A stretch of DNA of 64,000 nt from Hordeum vulgare subsp. vulgare. Lineage: Eukaryota; Streptophyta; Magnoliopsida; Poales; Poaceae. Below are positions 23,507 to 33,866 of this stretch, one piece after another (within the stretch, counting starts at the first letter, position 1; each line of letters opens with the position of its first letter). The stretch is taken from assembly GCF_904849725.1 (NCBI RefSeq), contig NC_058524.1, positions 486,397,763 to 486,461,762 of the forward strand, written 5' to 3'. The notes beneath the pieces are model-generated. The model ran no database searches, was not told where the DNA came from, and saw only the letters and a program-made list of their open reading frames with translations. The translations under genes were made by a program, and so were the position numbers.

Positions 23507-25178
23507 TGATTCCGTGACAACAGACCTTCCCCTGCAACGGCTCCAGAAGAATGCTGCTAGCACTCCCCGGTAATGAAACTAGAAGAATGTTGTTGACGGC
23601 CCACCAGCGCGTGGGATCGCTGCAGTTTTCGAGGGTAGAGTATTCGACCCAAATTTGTTGTTCGCGAGGCAGGAGTTGAGAGAATACTCTCGAGTATTAG
23701 CAGCTGAATTTATCAGATTCAACCACACCTGAAAGATTAGTATCTGCAAGCAAAGAGTGAGCAGCAAAGTAGTATGATAACAACGGTGTCAGAAACGATC
23801 TGTTGATGGCAGACTATTCCTAACGATTGTATCAATGGCGCCAGAAGTTGCCCCGTTGACTTAAATTGTCTGTTCCCGTCAACGACCAGCAAATCAAAAT
23901 TGTAGCAGGTAGCAGCAGTGTAACGAGTAATAGCAGTGGCAAGGAACAGCAGTAGTGACAGCAGTAGCAAGTAGCAACAATAGCAAGCGACAGTAGTAGC
24001 AACAGTAGCAGCAGAGCAAGACAAGTAACAGCAGCAGAGCAAGACAAGTAACAGCAGCAGTAGGACAAACTCGTAGGCAATGGGTCGGTGATTTGTTTGG
24101 ATGATATTCATCATGCAACAGCTATAACACGGAGAGATATGTGGCTAGCTCCCGTTCGTCAATGTGATGTAGGCATGCATTCTGTGTGTCGTCATACGTG
24201 CTTAGGGAAAAGAACTTGCATGACATCTATTGTCCATCCCTCCCGTGGCAGCGGGGTCCAAAAGGAAACTACGGGATATTAAGGTTCTCCTTTTAATAAA
24301 GAACCAGACCAACGCATTAGCACTTGGTGAACACATGAACTCCTCAAACTATGGTCATCACCGGGAGTGGTTCCGGTTATTGTCACTCCGTGGTTGCCGG
24401 ATCATAACACATAGTAGGTAACTACAACTTGCAAGATCGGATCTAAAACACACATATATTGGTGACAACATAATAATTTCAGATCTGAAATCATGGCACT
24501 CGGGCCCTAGTGACAAGCATTAAGCATGGCAAAGTAGTAGCAACATCAATCTCAGAACATAGTGGATACTAGGGATCAATCCCCGTCAAAACTAACTCGA
24601 TTACATGAGAGATCTCATCCTACTCATCACCGCCCAGCGAGCCTACGAATAGATTACTCACGAACGATGAAGAGCTTCATGGAATTGGAGAGGGAAGAAG
24701 GTTGATGATGACGATGGCGACGATTTCCCCTCTCCGGAGCCCAAAACGGACTCCAGATATGCCCTCCAGATGAAGAACAGGATGTGGCGGCGGCTCCGTA
24801 TCGCAAACGCGACGAAATCTTTTCTCTTGATTTTTTCTGGGACGAAAGTGAACTTATAGAGCTGAGATTGGGGCGGCAGAGCCACGTGGGCCCCACAAGC
24901 TTGCCATCGGCCACCAGGGGTGGCGGCTACAAGGCTTGTGGCCCACTGGCCCACCTCCTCCGGTGGATCTTTGCGCAGGTATTTTTCATATTTTCCAAAA
25001 ATATTATCCATAAATTTTCAGGATGTTCTGAGAACTTTCATTTCTGCACAAAAACAACACTAAGGCAATTCTGTTGAAAACAGCGTCAGACCAGGTTAGT
25101 TCCATTCAAATCATGCAAATTAGAGTCCAAAACAAGGGCAAAAGAGTTTGGAAAAGTAGATACGATGGAGACATATCA
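23507..25178 (-). repeat. 5' LTR of the non-autonomous Gypsy (1,672 bp)
   Basis: It matches 15109-16758 along its length. It is about 20 bases longer, partly because an agcaagacaagtaacagcag unit is duplicated near 24020-24060. It contains the hairpin at 24893-24941, with one weakened inner pair, and the TATA box at 24861-24853. The ATGAC target copy follows at 25179. Confidence 0.93.
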
Positions 25179-25183
25179 ATGAC

Positions 25184-26635
25184 CCACAACCTATTGATGA
25201 AAGCTTTCCCCATGAGCAAGTGAATGTCATCAATGCTTCACGTAGTGCACCGTGGTATGCTGATTATGCAAACTATATCATTGCCAAATACATACCACCT
25301 AGTTTCACGTACCAGCAAAAGAAGAAATTCTTCTTTGACTTGAGACACTACTTTTGGGATGATCCTCACCTTTATAAGGAAGGAGTGGATGGTGTTATTA
25401 GACGTTGTGTACCTGAACATGAACAGGGACAGATCCTACAGAAGTGTCACTTCGAGGCCTACGGAGGACACCATGCGGGAGATACAACTGCACACAAGGT
25501 ATTGAAATCAGGTTTCTATTGGCCCACTCTGTTCAAGGATGCTCGTAAGTTTGTCTTGTCTTGTGACGAATGTCAAAGAATAGGTAATATTAGCAAACGT
25601 CTGGAAATGCCTATGAACTATTCACTTGTCATTGAACCATTTGATGTCTGGGGCTTTGATTATATGGGACCTTTTCCAAAATCCAACGGGTATACTCATA
25701 TCCTAGTTGATGTTGATTACGTCACTAAGTGGGTAGAAGCTATCCCCACTAGTAGTGCTGATCACAACACCTCTATCAAGATGCTGAAAGAAGTTATCTT
25801 CCCTAGATTTGGAGTCCCTAGATATCTAATGACCGACGGTGGTTCACACTTCATTCATGGTGCTTTTCGTAAAACGCTCGCTAAGTACGATGTCAACCAT
25901 AGAATTGCGTCTCCCTATCACTCCCAGTCCAGTGGTCAAGTAGAGCTAAGTAATAGAGAGATTAAACCGATTCTGCAAATGACTGTCAATAGGTCTAGAA
26001 AGAATTGGTCTAAGAAACTCGATGATGCACTGTGGGCTTATAGAACTGCCTATAAGAATCCCATGGGCATGTCTCCGTACAAAATGGTGTATGGGAAATC
26101 ATGTCACTTACCTCTTGAGCTAGAGCATAAAGCTTATTGGGCAATCAAAGAGCTCAACTTTGATTTCAAACTTGCCGGTGAGAAGAGGTTATTTGATATT
26201 AGCTCGCTTGATGAGTGGAGAACTCAGGCATATGAGAATGCCAAGCTGTTCAAAGAGAAGGTTAAGAGGTGGCATGATAAGAGGATACAAAAGCGTGAGT
26301 TCAATGTAGGTGATTATGTCTTCCTATATAACGCTCGTTTAAGATTCTTTGCAGGCAAGCTTCTCTCTAAATGGGAAGGTCCCTATGTTGTTGAGGAAGT
26401 ATATCGTTCCGGTGCTATCAAGATCAACAACACGGAAGGTAATTGTCCAAGAGTGGTAAATGGGCAGAGAATCAAGCATTATATCTCAGGTACTCCCATA
26501 AATATTGAAAGCAATATTATCAATACCATAACTCTGGAAGAATACCTAAGGGATGTTTATCAGCTTGTTTCAAACTCCGAAAACGAAGAGGTATGTGATT
26601 CGGTAAGAAAACAGAGTCCAAAACTTTTCCAGTAG
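25184..26635 (+). CDS. Gypsy integrase, continuation of the pol interrupted at 15108
   Basis: Once the insertion and one ATGAC copy are skipped, the frame is continuous with 15108. The zinc-binding region has CHFEAYGGHHAGDT and LSCDECQR. The catalytic core has the aspartates in WGFDYMGPFP and MTDGGSHF and a glutamate in SGQVELSNREIK, so the DDE set looks complete. A C-terminal region with FNVGDYVFLYNARLRFFAGKL and KWEGPYVV fits the chromatin/DNA-binding tail of Gypsy integrases. It is open to the stop at 26635. It lacks its own start and is only the 3' half of a split ORF, so it is not expected to give a product. Confidence 0.93.
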   Translation, partial: PQPIDESFPHEQVNVINASRSAPWYADYANYIIAKYIPPSFTYQQKKKFFFDLRHYFWDDPHLYKEGVDGVIRRCVPEHEQGQILQKCHFEAYGGHHAGDTTAHKVLKSGFYWPTLFKDARKFVLSCDECQRIGNISKRLEMPMNYSLVIEPFDVWGFDYMGPFPKSNGYTHILVDVDYVTKWVEAIPTSSADHNTSIKMLKEVIFPRFGVPRYLMTDGGSHFIHGAFRKTLAKYDVNHRIASPYHSQSSGQVELSNREIKPILQMTVNRSRKNWSKKLDDALWAYRTAYKNPMGMSPYKMVYGKSCHLPLELEHKAYWAIKELNFDFKLAGEKRLFDISSLDEWRTQAYENAKLFKEKVKRWHDKRIQKREFNVGDYVFLYNARLRFFAGKLLSKWEGPYVVEEVYRSGAIKINNTEGNCPRVVNGQRIKHYISGTPINIESNIINTITLEEYLRDVYQLVSNSENEEVCDSVRKQSPKLFQ

Positions 26636-26709
26636 GAAATTTTCTCCGTTTTGGAATATTTGAAAAAATACAAAAATTTGAAGTAGTCCGAAAAGTGCGC
26701 GAGGAGGCA

Positions 26710-26836
26710 ACAAGCCTGCATGGCGCGGGCCCACCCCCTGGCCGCGCCGTGAGGGCTTGTGGCCACCTTGTGCGCCTCCCGGACTCTGTTTCTGTGCGGG
26801 GTACTCCTTCTGGTCTGAAAAAAATCATTGTATATA
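26710..26836 (+). promoter_or_regulatory. Internal hairpin plus TATA box ahead of the third ORF
   Basis: Outer stem ACAAGCC (26710-26716) pairs with GGCTTGT (26754-26760). Inner stem GGCGCGG (26722-26728) pairs with CCGCGCC (26742-26748). A TATATA follows at 26831-26836, then about 85 bases to the ATG at 26922. The same arrangement (hairpin 29162-29210, TATA at 29246-29256) is in the 3' LTR of this element. Confidence 0.6.
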
Positions 26837-26921
26837 CTCCCATTTGGTCTGATCCCTGCATCACGCAGATTTCCTCTGTTCTTCGTTTCGAGCCTGTTTT
26901 CTGCCGCAGATCTAGGTCAAG

Positions 26922-27485
26922 ATGTCGTCCCGGGAATCTATGGGGGTGAACAACCTCCGTCAAATCTATGGAGAAGTTCATGCTGATCTGAAAAGGATGG
27001 AGGTCATGGAGGCTAAGGAAAGGCTACCTAAAGAAACCAAGGGCAAAGCTAAGGAGAAGGATCAGGCATGGGACAAAGTGCAATCTGTGCTCAACAAGGA
27101 AGAAGTTGAAGAAGTGGATTTCCTCCAACCCTACCTCCACCTACTGTCTCCATCCTTGATTGAACTCTTGAGGTTTTGTGAAACAACTCGTGCTCGCAAT
27201 ACTTGTCTCACCCGTGAAGTTGTTTTGCTGGAAAAACATATCGCGGATCTCCAAGGTATAAATCTAAGATTAATGGCCCTCTTGGAGTCAAAGATTGCAA
27301 CAACTCCTCCACCATCACCACCAAAGGAAGAAAAAATTGAGCATTGGTATGGGCAATCCCCTTGGCATTTGCCAAGCTTGGGGGAGTTGCCCCGGTATCA
27401 TATCACCATCACATCTTTTGCCTTTACCTTTGTTTTTAGTTTTCCTTTTCAGTTTTCTCTTTCTCTAGTAGATAAAAAGTCTTAG
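26922..27485 (+). CDS. Third ORF of the plus-strand Gypsy, 187 residues, unknown function
   Basis: It is a complete frame from ATG to stop downstream of integrase. Residues 20-65 are highly charged (KERLPKETKGKAKEKD). Residues 85-130 look like an amphipathic or coiled-coil helix (REVVLLEKHIADLQGINLRLMALLESK). Then come a short proline/serine run and a hydrophobic C-terminus (ITSFAFTFVFSFPFQFSLSL) that could be a membrane segment. The codons near PSLGELPR overlap a polypurine tract at 27374-27386, so the last 35 residues may be fortuitous. I do not recognise a family. Its position is equivalent to the ATHILA-type ORF of the inserted element, but it is much shorter. Confidence 0.55.
   Translation: MSSRESMGVNNLRQIYGEVHADLKRMEVMEAKERLPKETKGKAKEKDQAWDKVQSVLNKEEVEEVDFLQPYLHLLSPSLIELLRFCETTRARNTCLTREVVLLEKHIADLQGINLRLMALLESKIATTPPPSPPKEEKIEHWYGQSPWHLPSLGELPRYHITITSFAFTFVFSFPFQFSLSLVDKKS
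27374..27386 (+). other. Internal polypurine tract
   Basis: AAGCTTGGGGGAG, the same as the terminal tract at 28865-28878, but 1.5 kb upstream of the 3' LTR and immediately after the conserved part of the third ORF. Confidence 0.65.
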
Positions 27486-28864
27486 TGTTTTAGTCTTGAG
27501 TTTTGCTTTGTGTCACCCCTGATGTATTCGAGCTCGTGAGCCATCTAATAAAGAGTGTCTTAGTTGAAGGGTTTTGCCTCTTGCCATGATCAAAAGAGTG
27601 AGAATAGAACAAAAGCATGAAAGATCATGTAATGATCTTATGGGAAGTGATGGCTTCACATATAAAAAGAATGAGGATTAAAACTTGTTGAGGGTAGGCA
27701 AATGTAGACCTTGGTCATTGTTGCAATTAATAGGAAGTGATAAAGAAGGAGAGGTTCACATATAAATATATCATCTTTGACACCATCTATTCTTGTGAAC
27801 ACTCACTAAACTATTACATGCCTAGAAGTAGATGTTGGACAAGGAAGAAAACGTAATGAATTGTGTGTGCTTGGCTCTGAACAATGTTATATGATTAGAG
27901 ATCCCTTAGCATGTGACGATTGCTTCCACCTCATATTAGCCAAAACCTCCCGCACCAAGTAGAGATACTACTTGTGCATCCATAAACCTTCAAACCAGTT
28001 TTGCCTTGAGTGTCCACCATACCTACCTATGGATTGAATAAGATCCCTCAAGTAAGTTGTCATCGGTGCAAGCAATAAAAAAAATTCTCTAATATGTATG
28101 ATCTATTAGTGTGTGGAAAATAAGCTTTATACGAACCTGTGATGAGGAAGACATAAAAGCGACAGACTGCATAATAAAGTTCTTTATCACACGAGGCAAT
28201 ATAAAGTGTCGTTCCTCTGCACTAAGAGGACACGCATCCAAACCTCAAAAGCGCATGACAAGCTCTGCTTCCCTCTGCGAAGGGTCTATCTTGTACCTTT
28301 ACTTTTTTTCCCTTGAAAGAGTCATGGTTATCTTCACCAATTCCTTGTTTCGCCTTTATCTTGGCTACCGTCATATGCTTGGTAAATATCTATATTCATA
28401 TTTCAACTTGGAGGTAGGAATTCACGAATCATTATTGTTGACATTACCCTTCAGGTAAGCAGTTCGGAGGCAAAACTATAAGCCCCTATCTTTCTCTGTG
28501 TCCAGCTGAAACTTTGATCTCATGAGTACCACGTGAGTTGTAGCAATTGTAGAGAACGAAAGAATAAGTGAGTATGTGGATTTGCTTTACAATCTCTTAT
28601 TTGACTCTTTCTGATGTTGTGATAAATTGCAATTGCTTCAATGACTAAAGGCTATCGGTTGTTACTTCTCGGTAAGGTTCTTGATCCATGCTTTACTCTG
28701 TGAAGGAATTATCACTTTAGCATGAGAGATTATATGTTGGTATTGTTGTTCTCATCATGATCATGATGCATGCATGTTCGTATCTTGTTTTGTCGATACC
28801 TCTCTCCCTAAACATGTGGACATATTTATTGAGCTAGGCTTTCGCTTGAGGACAAGCGAGGTCT
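27486..28864 (+). other. 3' non-coding region of the plus-strand Gypsy
   Basis: AT-rich with no convincing frame. AATAAAG near 27549 could be a polyadenylation signal for the third-ORF transcript. Otherwise nothing is recognised. Confidence 0.6.
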
Positions 28865-28878
28865 AAGCTTGGGGGAGT
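28865..28878 (+). other. Terminal polypurine tract
   Basis: AAGCTTGGGGGAGT lies directly before the LTR start TGATACGTCC. Confidence 0.88.
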
Positions 28879-30395
28879 TGATACGTCCATTTTGCATCAT
28901 GTTTTCATGTTGATATTTATTGCTTCTTGGGCTGTTATTTCACTTCACGATACAATTCTTATGCCTTTTCTCTCTTATTTTGTAAGGTTTACATGAAGAG
29001 GGAGAATGCCGGCAACTGGAATTCTGGCCTGAAAGTAGAGCAAAGTTGAGATACCTATTCTGCGCAACTCCAAACGCCGTAAAAATCAACGAGGATTTTT
29101 TTCTTGATTTATCAAAAATATTGGGCTGAAGAAGTGCCATAGGGGGGCGTGCAGGTGGCCGCAAGCCTGCACGGCGCGACCACCCCCCCAGGTCGCGCCA
29201 TGAGGGCTTGTGGGAAACCTGCTGGCCCACTTGCCCCCCTCTTTTGCTATATGAAGGGTTTCGTCCAAAAAAAGGAGGAGCTTTTTCGTGGTTTCGCCGC
29301 CGCCACGAGGTGGAACCTGAGCAGAACCAATCTAGAGCTTCGGCGGGACGATCATGTCGGGGAAACTTCCCTCCCAGAGGGGGAAATCGTCGCCATCGTC
29401 ATCACCAACACTCCTCTCATCGGAGGGGACTCTTCACCATCAACATCTTCATTAGCACCATCTCATCTCCAAACCCTAGTTCATCACTTGTAACCAATCT
29501 CCGTCTCGCGACTCCGATTGGTACTTGTAAGGTTGCTAGTAGTGTTGATTACTGTTTGTAGTTTATGCTAGTTGGATTACTTGGTGGAAGAGTTTATGTT
29601 TAGATCCTTGATGCTACTCATTACCTCTATGGTCATGAATATGATTATGCTTTGTGGGTAGTTACTTTTGTTCCAGAGGACATGGATAAGTCTTGCTAAT
29701 AGTAGTCATGTGAATTTGGTATTCGTTCGGTAATTTGATATGTTGTATGTTGTTTTTCCTCTAATGCTGTTATGTGAACGTCGACTACATAACACTTCAC
29801 CATTATTTGGGCCTATAGGAAGGCATTGGGAAGTAGTAAGTAGATGATGGGTTGCTAGAGTGACAGAACCTTAAACCCTAGTTTATGTGTTACTTCGTAA
29901 GGGCCTGATTTGGATCCACTAGTTTAATGCTATGGTTAGACTTTGTCTTAATTCTTCTTTCGTAGTTGCGGATGCTTGCGAGAGGGGTTAATCATAAGTG
30001 GGATGCTTGTCCAAGTAAGGGCACTTCCCAAGCGCCGGTCCACCCACATATCAAACTATCAAAGTAACGAACGTGAATCATATGAACATGATGAAACTAG
30101 CATGACAGAAATTCCCGTGTGTCCTTGGGAGCGTTTTTCCTCCTATAAGACTTTGTCTAGGCTTGTCCCTTGCTACAAAAGGGATTGGGCCACTTTGCTT
30201 CACCGTTGCTACTTTTGTTACTTGTTGCTTGCTACGAATCATCTCACCACACAATCACTTGTTACCGATAATTTCAGTGCTTGCAGATATTTCCTTGTTG
30301 AAAACCACTTGTCAGATCCTTCTGCTCCTCGTTGGGTTCGACACTCTTACTTATCGAAAGGACTACGATTGATCCCCTATACTTGTGGGTCGTCA
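28879..30395 (+). repeat. 3' LTR of the plus-strand Gypsy (1,517 bp)
   Basis: It starts tgatacgtcc beside the polypurine tract and ends cttgtgggtcgtca, where BARE reverse transcriptase sequence resumes. A hairpin with a perfect 9-bp inner stem (GGCGCGACC 29173-29181; GGTCGCGCC 29191-29199) lies 36 bases upstream of a TATA box (GCTATATGAAG, 29246-29256). The partner LTR is outside the window. Confidence 0.85.
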
Positions 30396-30400
30396 CTGGG

Positions 30401-32869
30401 CACTAAGTCTTACTCAATTTTATACCTTGTAATACTGGCAAGAACCCTTTCTTGGACTGATCCATTTTGAACTTCTTCAAAACTTTATCAAGGTATGTGC
30501 TTTGTGAAAGTCCTATCAAGCGTCTCGATCTATCCCTATAGATCTTAATGCCTAGAATGTAAGCAGCTTCTCCTAGGTCCTTCATAGAGAAACTTTTATT
30601 CAAGTAATCCTTTATGCTCTCCAAAAGCTCCACGTTGTTTCCAATCAGCAATATGTCATCCACATATAATATTCGAAACGCCAGAGAGCTCCCACTCACT
30701 TTCTTGTAAATACAAGATTCTCCAACCACTTGTATAAACCCAAATGCTTTGATCACCTCATCAAAGCGTCTATTCCAACTCCGAGATGCTTGCACCAGTC
30801 CATAAATGGATCGCTGGAGCTTGCATACTTTGATAGCATTCGTTGAATCGACAAAACCTTCGGGTTGCATCATATACAACTCTTCCTTAAGAAAACCGTT
30901 AAGGAACACCGTTTTGACATCCATGTGCCAGATTTCATAATCGTAAAAGGCAGCTATTGCTAACATGATTCGGACGGACTTAAGCAGCGCTACCGATGAG
31001 AAAGTCTCATCGTAGTCAACTCCTTGAACTTGTGAAAAAACCTTTGCCACAAGTCGAGCTTTATAAACGGCCACATTACCGTCTGCATCCGTGTTCTTCT
31101 TATAGATCCATTTGTTTTGAATAGCCTTGCGGCCTTCAGGTAGTACTTCCAAAGTCCACACTTTGTTCTCGTACATGGATCCTATCTCGGACTTCATGGC
31201 CTCCAGCCATTTGTTGGAATCCAGGCCCACCATTACTTCTTCATAATTCGTAGGTTCATTGTTGTCCAACAACATAATTGTTAAGATAGGATTACTGTAC
31301 CACTCAGGAGCAGTACATTATCTTGTCGACCTGGGAGGTCCGATAGGAACTTGATCCGAAGTTTCATGATCATCATCATCAACTTGCTCCTCAACCGGCG
31401 CCGCAGCAACAGGGGTTTCCCCTTGCCCTGCGCCACCATCTAGAGGGATTAGAGGTTCGACAACCTCATCAAGTTCTATCTTCCTCCCACTCAATTCTTT
31501 CGAGAGAAACTCCTTCTCAAAAAATGCTTTGTTTTTAGCAACAAAAACTTTGCCCTCGGATTTGAGATAGAAGGTATACCCAACGTTCTCTTTTGGGTAA
31601 CCTATGAAGACGCACTTTTCCGCTTTGGGTTCCAGCTTTTCAGGCTGAAGCTTTTTGACATAAGCATCACATCCCCAAACTTTAAGAAACGACAGTTTTG
31701 GTCTTTTGCCATACCATAGTTTGTATGGTGTCGTCTCAACGGGTTTTGACGGTGCCCTATTTAAAGTGAATGCATTTGTCTCCAATTTATAACCCCAAAA
31801 CGATAACGGCAAATCGGTAAGATACATCATAGATCGCACCATCTCTAATATAGTGCGATTACGACGTTTGGACACACCATTACGCTTTGGTGTTCCAGGC
31901 GGTGTCAACTGTGAAACAATTCCATATTGTCTTAAGTGTGCACCAAACTCGAAACTCAGATATTCACCCCCACGATCAGACCGTAGGAACTTGATCTTCT
32001 TGTTACGATGATTTTCAAGTTCACTCTGAAATTTCTTGAACTTCTCAAACATTTCAGAATTGTACTTAATCAAGTAGACATAGCCATATCTACTCAAATC
32101 ATCACTGAAGGTGAGAAAATAACGATATACCCCGCGCGCCTCCACACTCATAGGACCGCACACATCGGTATGTATGATTTCCAACAAGTCACTTGCACGC
32201 TCCATTGTTTCGGAGAACGGAGTCTTAGTCATCTTGCTCATGAGGCATGGTTCACACGTGTCAAGTGAATCAAAGTCAAGTGACTCCAAAAGTCCATCGG
32301 AATGGAGTTTCTTCATGCGCTTTACACCAATATGACCTAAGCGGCAGTGCCATAAAAACATGGCGCTATCATTGTTAACTCTAACTCTTTTGGTCACAAT
32401 GTTATGTATATGTGTATCATCGATATCAAGATTCAATATGAACAATCCTCTCACATTGGGTGCATGACCATAAAAGATGTTACTCATAGAAATAGAACAA
32501 CCATTATTCTCTAACTTAAACGAGTAACCGTCTCGCAATAAACAAGATCTAGATATAATGTTCATGCTTAACGCAGACACTAAATGACAATTATTTAAGT
32601 TCATAACTAATCCTGATGGTAACTGAAGTGAAATTGTGTCGCCGGCGATTGCATCAACCTTGGAACCATTTCCCATGTGCATCATCACTTCATGCTTCGC
32701 CAGCCTTCGCTTATTCCGTAGTTCCTGTTTCGAGTTGCAAATATGAGCAACAGAACTGGTATTGAATACCCAGGCACTACTACGAGAGCTGATTAAGTAC
32801 ACATCAATAACATGTATATTGAATATACCTGATTTTTCCTTGGCCGCCTTCTTATCAGCCAGATATTTG
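30401..32869 (-). pseudogene. BARE-like pol of copy 1: protease, integrase, reverse transcriptase
   Basis: The protease motif reads WVFNTSSVAHIC, where related copies have DTG, so the catalytic aspartate and glycine are replaced. Integrase follows with FLWHCRLGHIGVKRM, CEPCLMSK, HTDVCGP and RSDRGGEY. The expected glutamate is K in NGVSKRRNRT. Then comes KVWGCDAYVKKLQPEKLEPK. A TAA at 31320-31318 breaks the frame, which continues in phase into reverse transcriptase with HMDVKTVFLNGFLKEELYM, RSIYGLVQASRSWN and ILYVDDILLIG. The element is cut by the Gypsy LTR before RNase H. Three independent lesions make it inactive. Confidence 0.9.
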
Positions 32870-33664
32870 GGGCAGTTGCGCTTCTAGTGACCCATACCCT
32901 TGCAATAATAACACTCCGTTTCAGGCTTAGGTCCAGCTTTGGGTTTCTTCGTGGATTGGCAATAGGCTTGCCTCTCTTCTTGGAATTACCCTTCTTTCCT
33001 TTGATGTTTCTCTTGAAACTAGTGGTCTTATTCACCATCAACACTTGATGCTCTTTACGGACTTCTGACTCTGCGACTTTCAGCATCGCGAATAACTCGC
33101 CGGGTGACTTGTTCATCCCTTGCATGTTATAGTTCAACACAAAGCTCTTGTAGATTGGTGGCAGTGATTGAAGAATTCTGTCAGTGATAGCCTCTTGCGG
33201 GAGTTCAATCCCCAGCTCAGCTAGACGGTTTTAGTACCCAGACATTTTGAGCACATGTTCACTGACAGACGAATTCTCCTCCATCTTGCAGCATAGAATT
33301 TATCGGAGGTCTCATACCTCTTGAGCCGGGCGTTCTTCTGAAAGATAAACTTCAACTCCTGGAACATCTCAAATGCTCCGTGCCGCTCAAAGCAACGTTG
33401 AAGTCCCGGTTCTAAGCCATACAAAACTGCACATTGAACTACTTGGTAGTCCTCCTTGCGTGTTAACCAAGCGTTCTTAACATCTTGGTCAGCCGCGGCG
33501 GGTGGTTCATCTCCTAGCGCAGCATTAAGGACATAATCCTTCTTCCCAGCTTGCAGGAGCAACTTAAGATTACGAGCCTAGTCTACAAAGTTGCTTCCAT
33601 CATCTTTGAACATAGCTTTCTCTAGTAACATATTAAAATTCAGGGTGACTGTCGCGTGAGCCAT
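32870..33664 (-). pseudogene. BARE-like gag of copy 1
   Basis: It starts at ATG 33664 (MAHATVTLNFNMLLEK). A TAG near 33577 replaces the tryptophan of GSNFVDW seen in copy 2. Later text includes KDYVLNAALGDEP, AWLTRKEDYQVVQCAV and MLNYNMQGMNKSPGELFAMLKVAESE, spread over at least two frames. The zinc knuckle near 32900 is split by a stop. Order and motifs are those of Copia gag. Confidence 0.85.
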
Positions 33665-33866
33665 TGATCTACAACAAAAATATTTTCAAAGTGGACTTAG
33701 ACTATGTTCAAGATAATTAGAGTTTAACTAATCAAATTACTTGCTAAACTCCCACTCAAAAAGTACATCTCTCTAGTCATTTGAGTGGTACATGATCCAA
33801 ATTCACTAACTCAAGTCCGATCATCACATGAGGACTAGATTATTGACTCTAGTGCAAGTGGGAGAC

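Larger units (their letters stand above)
15109..25178 (-). mobile_element. Non-autonomous ATHILA-like Gypsy element, minus strand, 10.07 kb
   Basis: Long direct repeats (15109-16758 and 23507-25178) with TG...CA ends flank it, and a perfect 5-bp target duplication ATGAC lies at 15104-15108 and 25179-25183. In minus orientation it has a primer site at 23497-23480, gag plus protease, no reverse transcriptase, RNase H or integrase, then an ATHILA-type ORF and a polypurine tract beside the 3' LTR. The missing pol makes it dependent on another element's enzymes. It sits in opposite orientation inside a related autonomous-type element. Confidence 0.94.
12854..30395 (+). mobile_element. ATHILA-like Gypsy LTR retrotransposon, plus strand, twice interrupted
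   Basis: It carries protease, reverse transcriptase and RNase H (12854-15108), an inserted element (15109-25178), integrase (25184-26635), a hairpin/TATA module, a third ORF (26922-27485), a long 3' non-coding region, a polypurine tract (28865-28878) and a 3' LTR (28879-30395). The 5' LTR and gag lie left of the window, beyond the SIRE-type insertion. The order PR-RT-RH-INT is the Gypsy order. Candidate right target-site copy is ctggg at 30396-30400. Confidence 0.9.
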
